Shown here: positions 52,962 through 60,851 of the stretch, in pieces | How positions within the stretch are numbered: position 1 is the stretch's first letter | Layout of the letters: the number at the start of each line of letters is the position of its first letter | Assembly: GCF_029607905.1 (NCBI RefSeq) | Contig: NZ_JAPHEH010000001.1 | Coordinates: 1,207,530 to 1,271,529, forward strand | Length of the DNA: 64,000 bases | Direction of reading: 5' to 3' | DNA from: Thiovibrio frasassiensis | GTDB taxonomy: Bacteria; Desulfobacterota; Desulfobulbia; Desulfobulbales; Desulfurivibrionaceae | The notes under the pieces: model-generated | What the model saw: the letters and a program-made list of their open reading frames with translations, nothing else | Databases searched by the model: none | Told to the model about the DNA's origin: nothing | Position numbers and translations under genes: made by a program

Positions 52962-53261
52962 TTACCCCATGGACCGTGCCAAGTGCTGCAGGGTTGGGAC
53001 CAGAAAGCTCCGCAAAAAAATCAGGGCGAGAATGAGGATCATGGGGGAAAGGTCGAGCCCGCCGCCAAAAATCGGCACCAGCCGACGGATGCGGGAGAGC
53101 GCCGGCTCGGTGATTTCGTGGAGAAAACGGACAATGGGGTTGTAGGGATCGGCGTTTACCCAGGAGATAATGGCCCTGCCGATGATAACCCACATGTAGG
53201 CGCTCAAGGCAAAGTCCACCAGGGTGGCCAAGGCACCTAAAAAATTACCGATAACAAACAT
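52962..53261 (-). CDS. YggT family membrane protein
   Basis: A 99-aa integral membrane protein. Two YggT-type hydrophobic stretches (about residues 8-30 and 66-90) flank the conserved loop ISWVNADPYNPIVRFLHEIT and EPALSRIRRLVP. Family members (YlmG in Gram-positives) affect division and osmotic growth. AGAGG precedes the ATG. It lies upstream of divIVA on the same strand with a 200-bp gap that contains a small GCGAATTCGC palindrome but no gene I can support. Confidence 0.9.
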   Translation of the reverse strand: MFVIGNFLGALATLVDFALSAYMWVIIGRAIISWVNADPYNPIVRFLHEITEPALSRIRRLVPIFGGGLDLSPMILILALIFLRSFLVPTLQHLARSMG

Positions 53262-53330
53262 AACATGCCTCTTTGTTGAAAAAAAATATGCAACCGGGTT
53301 GCGCCTTACTCCGCGAAAAGTCCGGTTAGG

Positions 53331-54089
53331 TTACAGAGCGATGATTCGGTCAGCCACGGCGATAATCTCGAGGCTGGCCTTGCTCTCCGGCGCACCGAGC
53401 AGGAACGGCCTCTGCTGACGGATGCCCATGGAGACATTTTTGTCCTGCGGCATGGCCCCCAAGGCCAGGGGGGTGATCTTGAGGAATCGCTCGAGCACCA
53501 TGCGCATATTGGTGAAGACATCCTGGCCTTCTTTTTTGGATTGTACACTGTTTATCAGCAGGTGAAAGTGCTTTCTCTCGTGGCGGGAATTGAGCACCTT
53601 GATCAGGGCGTAGGCGTCGGTGAGCGAGGTCGGATCCGGAGTCAGGATCACGATGTTTATCTGGCTCCAGGTATTGAACCAGAGGACCGAATCGCCGATT
53701 CCGGCGGCGGTATCGATGAGGACATAGTCGAACCGGTCGATGATCTCCTCCAGGCTGTTGGTGAGAAAAGCCTGTTCCTCGTACGAGAGGGTGGCCATTT
53801 CCGGTACGCCCGAGCTGGCCGGCAAGACGTGAAATCTGGGGTTGATCTCCACCAGGGAGCTCGCGAGCTCACGGCCCTCTTCGATGGTTTCCTGGATGGT
53901 ATGCCGGACATTGAGTCCCAGGACCACATCAACGTTGGCCAGGCCCAGATCGCCATCGATCAGGAGGACGGATTTACCTTTCTGGGAAAGAGCGGTGGCC
54001 ACGTTTACCGAAAAGGAGGTCTTGCCGACCCCGCCTTTGCCGCTGCTGATACAGATGATTTTCGGAGAGCGCTTGGTTTTCGCGGTCAT
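53331..54089 (-). CDS. MinD/ParA-family ATPase, FlhG-like
   Basis: A 252-aa deviant-Walker ATPase: SSGKGGVGKTSFSVN at the N-terminus, VLLIDGDLGLANVDVVLGL, VLIDTAAGIGDSVLWF and the tail VILTPDPTSLTDAYALIKVL, a combination typical of FlhG/YlxH regulators of flagellar number. There is no flhF or flagellar gene near it, so the flagellar link is uncertain; it could position another envelope machine. A short C-terminal amphipathic MTS is not obvious. It follows the degenerate-GGDEF gene by 75 bp on the same strand. Confidence 0.85.
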   Translation of the reverse strand: MTAKTKRSPKIICISSGKGGVGKTSFSVNVATALSQKGKSVLLIDGDLGLANVDVVLGLNVRHTIQETIEEGRELASSLVEINPRFHVLPASSGVPEMATLSYEEQAFLTNSLEEIIDRFDYVLIDTAAGIGDSVLWFNTWSQINIVILTPDPTSLTDAYALIKVLNSRHERKHFHLLINSVQSKKEGQDVFTNMRMVLERFLKITPLALGAMPQDKNVSMGIRQQRPFLLGAPESKASLEIIAVADRIIAL

Positions 54090-54164
54090 AAACGATTTAC
54101 CTCTGCAAGAAGCTGTAAGTGTGACGGACGCCTCACAGGGAAGTCCGTAAAAGTAGGGAACAAA

Positions 54165-54953
54165 TTATGCCGCCATCCCCGCCGTAGCCCGCGAGGGTTT
54201 TCGTGGTTGCAGCCAAAGCTGGGCGCGTTCTTCCACCGTCACCTGGCAGGAATCCTCTGTCTGGCTGGCGGCTCTTTGACAGATGGCGTCGCCGCCGAGC
54301 TTGGCGGCCCGGCTCAGTTCCGCTTCGGCGAGGAGCAGAAGTTGCTCCGGGGCAATGGTCTCATAGGCATGACAGACGGCGATCCCGAGGGCCAGCTTGG
54401 GGGTAATGGTGGTCGCACCCGTGGTGAAGGTGGTGGTGCGCAGGGTGGTCCGGATTTCTTCCGCTCGTTTCCGCGCCTTGCCCATCGTGGCGCCCGGCAT
54501 GATCAGGGCCAGCCCGGTATTTTGGAAGCTGGCGAGGACATCCACCGGATGCAGGCTGGAAGCAAGCGCTGTTGCCGCTTGGCCGATCAAGGTGGTCGCC
54601 CCGTTTTTTGCTGGGGTTTTTCCGGAAAGAGTGATGAGGAGAAGGGCGCAGGGCAGTCTGGTCTGCTGGACTCTGGCCAGTTCCGCTGTCAGTTGCTGGT
54701 GCAGCCAGGCCTGGTCAGGCAGCGAGGCGTCGCCCGAAGCCACCGCCGTTGCCGGGCGAAGCTGGTCTGCCAACCGCAGCCCGGCCAGGGCTGAAGCCAC
54801 CTCCGGTACGGGGATGTCCGCATCGATGAGCAGCAGTCCCAGGGGTTCGGGGCGTTTGCCGTTGAGCCTGATGGTGCGCACCGGATGCCGGCTCGCCTGT
54901 TTCTCAAGGCTGCGATAGAGCAGCGCCGTATCCGAGGAGGTTTTTCGACTCAT
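54165..54953 (-). CDS. degenerate GGDEF domain protein
   Basis: A 262-aa protein. Residues about 85-235 keep the order of secondary structure of a GGDEF domain (LTAELARVQQTRLPCALLLI, LASSLHPVDVLASFQNTGLA, GKARKRAEEIRTTL, KLALGIAVCHAYE), but the signature loop is replaced by FQNTG, so it cannot make cyclic di-GMP. It may bind a ligand or act as a scaffold. The N-terminal 80 residues are basic and not recognised. Its ATG overlaps the metG stop by 4 bp (ATGA) and it precedes the MinD-like gene, so it is encoded in the same operon. Confidence 0.72.
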   Translation of the reverse strand: MSRKTSSDTALLYRSLEKQASRHPVRTIRLNGKRPEPLGLLLIDADIPVPEVASALAGLRLADQLRPATAVASGDASLPDQAWLHQQLTAELARVQQTRLPCALLLITLSGKTPAKNGATTLIGQAATALASSLHPVDVLASFQNTGLALIMPGATMGKARKRAEEIRTTLRTTTFTTGATTITPKLALGIAVCHAYETIAPEQLLLLAEAELSRAAKLGGDAICQRAASQTEDSCQVTVEERAQLWLQPRKPSRATAGMAA

Positions 54954-56887
54954 GCCACCCTGCTGCCCGGAGTTACCGGGCCGGAAAGGGAGGAAAGCAC
55001 CAGCCGGTCGCCGTCCTTGGCGGCCAGGACCATGCCGTGGGAGGCGACGCCCATCAGTTTGGCGGGCTTGAGGTTGGCGACAATGATCACCTGACGCCCC
55101 ACCAGCTCTTCCGGCTGGTAATGCTGGGCAATGCCCGCGACAATGGTGCGTTCCTCCGGCGCCTTGACCGTCAGCTTGAGCAACCGGTCTGATTTGGCGA
55201 TCTTTTCGGCAGCGATGATCTCCGCCACCCGCAATTCCAGCTTCTGGAAGGCGTCAAAGGAGACGAGCCCCTCATCTTCCGCCGCATTCTCCGGGGTGGG
55301 AGCAGCTTCTTTGTCCGATTCTTTCATGGCTTTCTTTGTCTGCGGTTGGGGTTTTTCTTTTGCTTCCCGTTGCAGCCTGGGGAAAAGCTGCGCCCCGGGG
55401 GTGATGCTGCTGCCCGGCACAAGCCTTCCCCAAACGGAACAGGCGGAGAAATTCATTTCATCGGCAGTGCCCAGCGCTGCCCCCATCTTTGCCGCGGTTT
55501 CCGGCATGATCGGTCGCAGGGTCAGGGTGATGAGCCTCAACGTTTCCAGCAGGGTGTAGAGTACCGTGGCCAGCCGCGCACCCTGTTGCGGATCCTTGGC
55601 CAGTTCCCAGGGTTGGGTGCTGACGATGTATTTATTGGCCCGGCTGATCACCTCCCACACCGCACCCAGGGCCCGATGGAAGGCGAAATGCTCCATGTGT
55701 TCGCGGTACTGACCCAGCATGGCCAGGGTTGCCTCGCGCAGTTCGTTGTCCTGCTCCGAGGGGGTGCCCGGCTGCGGCACGGCGCTAGCGGCGAAGTTCT
55801 TCACCATGGTCAGCGAGCGGGAAAGGAGGTTGCCCAGGTCGTTGGTCAGATCGGAGTTGTGTCGCGCCAGTAACGCTTCCGGGGAAAAGCCGGCGTCCAG
55901 ACCGAAGGACATCTCGCGGAGCAGGAAATAGCGCACCGAATCCGCGCCGAACTCGGCCGCCAGCTCGCCGGGGCGCACCACGTTGCCTAGGCTTTTGGAC
56001 ATCTTGGTTTCCCCCATGTTCCAGTAGCCGTGGACATGCAGCCGCTTATACGGCTCAAGGCCCATGGCCTTGAGCATGGTGGGCCAGTAAATGGCGTGGG
56101 GTTTGAGAATATCCTTGGCGATCACATGCTCGGCCGCGGGCCAGTAGCGGGCAAAATCCTCCCCCCCCGGATAGCCGAGGCCGGAAAGGTAGTTGATCAA
56201 CGCATCGAACCAGACATAGGTGACAAAACGGTTGTCAAAGGGCAGGGGGATGCCCCAGGTGAGGCGGGTGGTGGGCCGGGAGATGCAGAGATCCTCCAGG
56301 GGCTCCTTAAGGAAGGAGAGCACCTCGTTGCGGTAACGTTCCGGGGTGATAAATTCCGGGTGCGTGTTGATGTGGTCGATGAGCCACTCCTGGTACTTGC
56401 TCATCCGGAAAAAATAATTCTGTTCGCTGATCTGTTCCGGTTCGGTGAGATGATCCGGGCATTTGCCGTCCACCAGCTCTTTTTCCGTGAGAAACTGTTC
56501 GCATCCCTTGCAGTAGAGGCCGGTGTACTCGCTGAAATAGATGTCGCCCTGGTCGTACACCTGCTGCAGGATGCCCTGCACTGTTGCCATGTGCGCCGGG
56601 TCGGTGGTGCGGACAAAGGCGTCCGGCACGATGGCAAGCCCCGGCCAGGCCGCGCGGAACATGGCGCTGATCTTGTCCACATACTCCTTTACGGAAACCT
56701 CGGCGTCGGCCGCGGCATGGACGATCTTGTCGCCGTGTTCGTCGGTGCCGGTCTGGAAACGGACATCCTTGCCGAGCAGCCGCTGGTACCGGCAGACGGT
56801 GTCCGCCACCACGGTGGAATAGGCATGGCCCAGATGGGGCTGGGCGTTGACGTAAAAGATCGGGGTGGTGAGGTAATAAGGGGTCAT
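54950..56887 (-). CDS. metG: methionyl-tRNA synthetase with tRNA-binding domain
   Basis: Class I synthetase, 645 aa. It has the HIGH-like motif NAQPHLGHAYS, the zinc knuckle YCKGCEQFLTEKELVDGKCP, KMSKS in KMSKSLGNVVRPG, an anticodon-binding helical domain, and a C-terminal tRNA-binding OB domain (FQKLELRVAEIIAAEKIAKS, KPAKLMGVASHGMVLAA) after a flexible Lys/Pro linker. The ATG at 56887 overlaps the ricT stop by 4 bp; the frame extends to 57196 only as a shadow of ricT. It sits in the holB-ricT-metG order known from many bacteria. Confidence 0.95.
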   Translation of the reverse strand: MTPYYLTTPIFYVNAQPHLGHAYSTVVADTVCRYQRLLGKDVRFQTGTDEHGDKIVHAAADAEVSVKEYVDKISAMFRAAWPGLAIVPDAFVRTTDPAHMATVQGILQQVYDQGDIYFSEYTGLYCKGCEQFLTEKELVDGKCPDHLTEPEQISEQNYFFRMSKYQEWLIDHINTHPEFITPERYRNEVLSFLKEPLEDLCISRPTTRLTWGIPLPFDNRFVTYVWFDALINYLSGLGYPGGEDFARYWPAAEHVIAKDILKPHAIYWPTMLKAMGLEPYKRLHVHGYWNMGETKMSKSLGNVVRPGELAAEFGADSVRYFLLREMSFGLDAGFSPEALLARHNSDLTNDLGNLLSRSLTMVKNFAASAVPQPGTPSEQDNELREATLAMLGQYREHMEHFAFHRALGAVWEVISRANKYIVSTQPWELAKDPQQGARLATVLYTLLETLRLITLTLRPIMPETAAKMGAALGTADEMNFSACSVWGRLVPGSSITPGAQLFPRLQREAKEKPQPQTKKAMKESDKEAAPTPENAAEDEGLVSFDAFQKLELRVAEIIAAEKIAKSDRLLKLTVKAPEERTIVAGIAQHYQPEELVGRQVIIVANLKPAKLMGVASHGMVLAAKDGDRLVLSSLSGPVTPGSRVA

Positions 56888-57870
56888 TGGTCCGGCCCTT
56901 CCGGGGCTTTGTGCTGTTTGGGCTTTTTCTTTCTCGGCTGGGTATCCGCTTCCGGGGCTTGGGCTCTGGGTTGGGACTGTCCCGGGGCGGGGAGTGCCGC
57001 TTTGGCCTGGCTCCATTCCTCCTTGGAGAGGAGGATGTTTCTTTCCTGGCCTTCCAGCCAGTTGACTTCCAGGGTCTCTTCCAAGGCGTTTACCTTGATA
57101 ACCTTGTAATTTTTCTCGCCGATGGTGATGATCTTGCCCGGCTTGGGCATCTTCTTGCGCATGGCGTGGTAGGTTTCGTACTCGTAGGTGAGGCAACAGA
57201 GCAGCCGGTTGCAGATGCCGGAGATTTTGGCCGGATTGAGGGGCAGCCCCTGTTCCTTCGCCATCTTGATGGAAACCGGGGCGAAGTTTTTGAGATAGGA
57301 CGAGCAGCAGAGTTCCCGGCCGCAGCAGCCCAGGCCGCCGATCATCTTGGTTTCGTGGCGGACCCCGACCTGGCGGATCTCCACCCGGGTGCGGAATTCC
57401 TGGACCAGATCCTTGACCAGTTCGCGAAAGTCAACCCGGGTGTCGGCGGTAAAGTAAAAGATGATCTTGCTGCCGTTTAAAAACCGTTCCACCTTGATGA
57501 GCTTCATGGGCAAGCCATGGCTGCCGATGAAACGGGTGCAGACACTAAAGGCTTCCTGCTCGCGTTCAAGGAGGCGGGCGAATTTTTCTGTTTCGTCCCG
57601 GGTTCCCCGCCGGACGATCAGGTGGCTGCCCAATCGTTCCGGTTCGGTCCGTCCTGGGCAGGGCAGGGTCCGGGCATGGACGGTGGCCGGCTCCAGGCCG
57701 TGTTCGGTCTGGACCATGACCAGCTCATTGACCTTGAGGTTCTGGATGCGGGAGACGGCGGAGAAAAATTGGTCCCCTGGGCGGAAATGGACGGTATAGC
57801 AGGTTTCCGCCGCATTGTGCTGGTCTTCATGCACCAGCTCTTCAGGGGGTGTTTCCGGAGTTTCGTTCAT
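56884..57870 (-). CDS. ricT: RicT (PSP1/YaaT) family protein
   Basis: A 328-aa protein with the PSP1 domain. The N-terminal half contains CYTVHFRPGDQFFSA and the RicT core FRTRVEIRQVGVRHETKMIG, then the Cys-rich segment GGLGCCGRELCCSSYLKNF and SGICNRLLCCLTYEYETY; these Cys bind Fe-S in the Bacillus Ric complex. In Firmicutes RicT helps RNase Y process mRNAs; no RicA/RicF genes are visible here. The C-terminal tail is Lys/Pro rich and disordered. It ends in a 4-bp overlap with metG; its start is separated from holB by an inserted repeat copy. Confidence 0.93.
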   Translation of the reverse strand: MNETPETPPEELVHEDQHNAAETCYTVHFRPGDQFFSAVSRIQNLKVNELVMVQTEHGLEPATVHARTLPCPGRTEPERLGSHLIVRRGTRDETEKFARLLEREQEAFSVCTRFIGSHGLPMKLIKVERFLNGSKIIFYFTADTRVDFRELVKDLVQEFRTRVEIRQVGVRHETKMIGGLGCCGRELCCSSYLKNFAPVSIKMAKEQGLPLNPAKISGICNRLLCCLTYEYETYHAMRKKMPKPGKIITIGEKNYKVIKVNALEETLEVNWLEGQERNILLSKEEWSQAKAALPAPGQSQPRAQAPEADTQPRKKKPKQHKAPEGPDQ

Positions 57871-57921
57871 GTCTTGCGCTCAAACAGCCCGGAGGCTGAA
57901 AAATAATAATGTTTACGGAGT

Positions 57922-58091
57922 GTAACTGTTCGGAAGCGCCGCTTCGCTGCTGCCACCTCTGCGAGTGTCAATTGTCGGCAGCAGTGCCGACCAAGAGGTC
58001 TGCGCAGTGTGCTGTTGCACATGGGCAGGCCGATGACAGGTAAGCGAACCTGTGAGACTCCGAAGCAGATGTGGTGCTGCTGAACAGTTAC
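57922..58091 (-). repeat. dispersed structured repeat, copy C (between holB and ricT)
   Basis: A 170-bp copy, the longest, in reverse-complement orientation (same strand as holB and ricT). Terminal inverted repeats GTAACTGTTC at both ends (57922-57931 and 58082-58091) continue with scattered mismatches to about 19 bp. Two perfect internal hairpins are seen: GTCGGCA/TGCCGAC (57974-57991) and ACAGGT/ACCTGT (about 58036-58053). The end corresponding to the left end of copies A and B lies 17 bp after the holB stop. It splits an otherwise tight holB-ricT-metG operon. Confidence 0.85.
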
Positions 58092-58108
58092 AAAAGGCAA
58101 TCATACCA

Positions 58109-59128
58109 TTAAAGCAGAGCAAAGAAAAGTACTTCGCACACCGCAGTGGGGTTGCAGTTGCGGGCCAGTTGTTTTCGTGCCGTCTCCATCATCCCGAGCC
58201 GCTCGGTGAGCTGGGGGCTGGACCAGCGGCGGCAGGCTGCCGGGAAGGTCGGCCGGAGATCGTGGTTGATGATTTTGTCGGGGGCCCCATGGAGGTGGAG
58301 GAGAAGATCATGGAGCCAGGTGGTGAGCAGGTCCAGGAGCTCGGGAAGGTCCTCCTTCAGCTTGGCCGCTGATTCGGCGAGGTTGCCCAGGGCCTGGATC
58401 GTGGCCGGGGTGTCGGGCGCAAGCTGCAGCAGGTTGTCGATAATCTCCCGACGCTGGCCGAGCAAGTCCTTGGCCAGCAGGAGTCTGGCGCGGCCCAGGC
58501 TGCCTTCGGCCATGGCCGCCAAGGTGGCCGCGCTTTCCGGCTCGATGGTTGCCTCCCGGCTGAGGATTTTTGCCACTTCATCCTGGGGGAGCGGAAAAAA
58601 CGGCACGGTCTGGCAGCGGGAGAGGATGGTGGGCAAAATAATCCCCGCCTCGTCAGCGGTGAGGATCAGCATGGTCTGTCCGGGCGGTTCTTCCAGAGTC
58701 TTGAGCAGGGAGTTGGCCGCCTCCCGCCGCATGGTGTGGATATCGCAGAGCAGCACCACCCGGAGCTTCGCCTCAAAGGGCGGGAAGGCCAAGGTCTTTT
58801 TCAGTTCCCGCACCTGATTGATCTTGATGGCCGCACCCTCCGGCTCGATCACGAGAAAATCCGGGTGGCTGCCGGCATGAAATTTCCGGCAGGAGGGGCA
58901 TTGGCCGCAAGATTCGTGCTCCAGCGGATTTTGGCAGTTGAGAAAGGTGGCAAAGGTGCGGGCAAAGGTCTTTTTGCCGACCCCCATGGCCCCTTTGAAG
59001 AGAAAGGCATGGCTCAGCCGGCCTTGTGCCACGGCGCGGTGCAAGAGCTGTTTGGCCTTGTCCTGGCCGATGATTTCGGCAAAACCAAGGGGGATGTTTT
59101 CCTGGGGTGTTTTCATGCCAGGTATCAT
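58109..59128 (-). CDS. holB: DNA polymerase III delta-prime subunit
   Basis: Clamp-loader subunit, 339 aa, AAA+ fold. The N-terminus has FAEIIGQDKAKQLLHRAV, then the P-loop GAMGVGKKTFAR, the zinc module CGQCPSC plus a nearby Cys, and the conserved LLKTLEEPPGQTMLILTA with SRCQTVPF. It matches HolB/delta-prime rather than DnaX. Two candidate starts (59128 and 59116) have no strong ribosome site; I report the longer. It is the upstream neighbour of ricT and metG. Confidence 0.93.
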   Translation of the reverse strand: MIPGMKTPQENIPLGFAEIIGQDKAKQLLHRAVAQGRLSHAFLFKGAMGVGKKTFARTFATFLNCQNPLEHESCGQCPSCRKFHAGSHPDFLVIEPEGAAIKINQVRELKKTLAFPPFEAKLRVVLLCDIHTMRREAANSLLKTLEEPPGQTMLILTADEAGIILPTILSRCQTVPFFPLPQDEVAKILSREATIEPESAATLAAMAEGSLGRARLLLAKDLLGQRREIIDNLLQLAPDTPATIQALGNLAESAAKLKEDLPELLDLLTTWLHDLLLHLHGAPDKIINHDLRPTFPAACRRWSSPQLTERLGMMETARKQLARNCNPTAVCEVLFFALL

Positions 59129-59208
59129 ACCCGATGCGGGAGGGATGAAAAAGGCAAAAGGCGGGAAGGTGAGCGAGGCGCGATGCGCAAGGGCAAGCCG
59201 GAAAGAGG

Positions 59209-60564
59209 TTAGCTGGTCGGAGAGTGGCGATTTTTGATGACCAGCTGCACCGCTTCAATGATCTCGGAAGATTCCGGTCCCTTGCGGATCACCAGATCGG
59301 CGCCGGCATCCAGGGCCTGTTGCTTGATTTCCGCCCGTTCATCCGCGGTAAAGAGCAGCAGCTTCACCTCGGCGTATTCCGGCTGGTTGCGGATTTTCTT
59401 GCAGATTTCAATGCCGGAGAGAAGCGGCAGGATGAAGTCGATCACGGCGACCGCGGGCTTTTCTTTAAGAATCAGGGCGAGCCCTTCCTGGCCGTTTGTC
59501 GCGGGCAGGGGGATGAACCCCGCTTTTTGCAGGAGACGGCTGTAGAGCCGTAAAATAACGGGGTTGTCATCGACGATCACGACCTTGTGCGGGGACATGG
59601 ACTCGCCGGCTGTTTGTGGTTCTTTGGAATCTTGCAGGACCAAGAGTTGGTCCCCTTGGAGGAGAGAGATTTCCGCTTCGGGAAAGATGGTGTCCTGCCC
59701 GTCACGGCGCAAACCGAATATTCTCGCTCCCATTTGCCGCGAAACCTCTTCGATGGTAATCCCGGCCATGCTCGACCCTTTTTGCACCTCAACCCACTGG
59801 CTGATCAGAGGTTCTTTGTCTGCCTGTCTGCCGGTGGCGACAAGGAGGTCTTCGGCAATGCGGATGCCTGCCGAGGCAAAGGGCGAAATGACATTGTCGG
59901 CGCCTGCCCGCAGGATCTTATGTTCCGAGGAAAGATCTTCGGCCCGGGAGATGATGTGGAGGGTGGGGTTGAGTTCCCTGGCCGATAAAACGACAAAGAG
60001 ATTATCCGGGTCTTTGTTCAGCAGGGCGATCAGTCCCGTGGCCGATTTGATCCCGGCAGCCCGCAGGGTCTCTTCATGGGTGGCGTCGCCGTGAATATGG
60101 AGATGTCCTTGTTCCATGATGTGCTGGCAGTGTTCCGCGGAGTTTTCAATGATGACGAAATCAACCTGGTTGGCCTTGAAATGTTCCGCCGCCGCCGCGC
60201 CAACTCGCCCATAGCCGCAGAGGATGAAATGTGACTTGAGCTGAGCAATTTTTTTCTGCATTTTTTTTGTCTCCTTGCCTCCGGTCCAGACCGATTCAAC
60301 GACTGATCCCACCAATGCGTGGCTGGCAAAGGCCAGGCCGCTAAAACCCAGGAGAATGTAGCCCGTGGTAAAAAGCCGCCCGGTATCGGACAGCGGCCGC
60401 ACCTCGCCGAAACCGACCGAGGTCAGGGTTATGATCGACATGTACAGGGCTTCGATCAGGGTAAAATCTTCAAGCCACATATAGCCGAAGATGCCGACCA
60501 GAAGGAGAGCGAGAAGGCCGGCCAGGGTCCAGGTTATGCGGTGGGGTTTCACGGTCACGATCAA
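59209..60564 (-). CDS. potassium channel-RCK protein fused to a response-regulator receiver domain
   Basis: A 451-aa membrane protein. Residues 10-30 are TM1, 35-53 the pore helix and selectivity filter TSVGFG (48-53), and 63-85 TM2, a 2TM/P potassium channel. Residues 112-235 are an RCK_N/TrkA_N domain with the Rossmann motif GYGRVG (117-122), and about 250-312 an RCK_C domain. After a short linker comes a complete receiver (about 327-447): acidic pair Asp332/Asp333, phospho-acceptor Asp376, Thr406 and Lys428. The channel would respond to ligands through RCK and to phosphorylation through the receiver. I know of no well-described protein with this order. No histidine kinase is adjacent. Confidence 0.88.
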   Translation of the reverse strand: MIVTVKPHRITWTLAGLLALLLVGIFGYMWLEDFTLIEALYMSIITLTSVGFGEVRPLSDTGRLFTTGYILLGFSGLAFASHALVGSVVESVWTGGKETKKMQKKIAQLKSHFILCGYGRVGAAAAEHFKANQVDFVIIENSAEHCQHIMEQGHLHIHGDATHEETLRAAGIKSATGLIALLNKDPDNLFVVLSARELNPTLHIISRAEDLSSEHKILRAGADNVISPFASAGIRIAEDLLVATGRQADKEPLISQWVEVQKGSSMAGITIEEVSRQMGARIFGLRRDGQDTIFPEAEISLLQGDQLLVLQDSKEPQTAGESMSPHKVVIVDDNPVILRLYSRLLQKAGFIPLPATNGQEGLALILKEKPAVAVIDFILPLLSGIEICKKIRNQPEYAEVKLLLFTADERAEIKQQALDAGADLVIRKGPESSEIIEAVQLVIKNRHSPTS

Positions 60565-60851
60565 GAGGGAGAGCTTGTCGGTGCCGTGGTTGATGCGGCG
60601 GGTGCCGCTATTGGGAAAGGCGATTTCATGAAATTCTTGTACCGTGACCGGAAAGGTTCGTCAAGCGGCAGGAGGAGATTTAAGGAAAAAGATGGCCAAG
60701 GGTCTGCCGGCCTGGGGAAAGGGTTGCGGGGTAAAAAATTCTTTTTGCCGAAGCAACGCAATTTCCTGCGGAAAAAAGTGTGGTTTAATGATAGGTTGAA
60801 TGCTTGTTTTATTTCGCCGCTACTGTGCACACACACTTTTAGGATACGACC

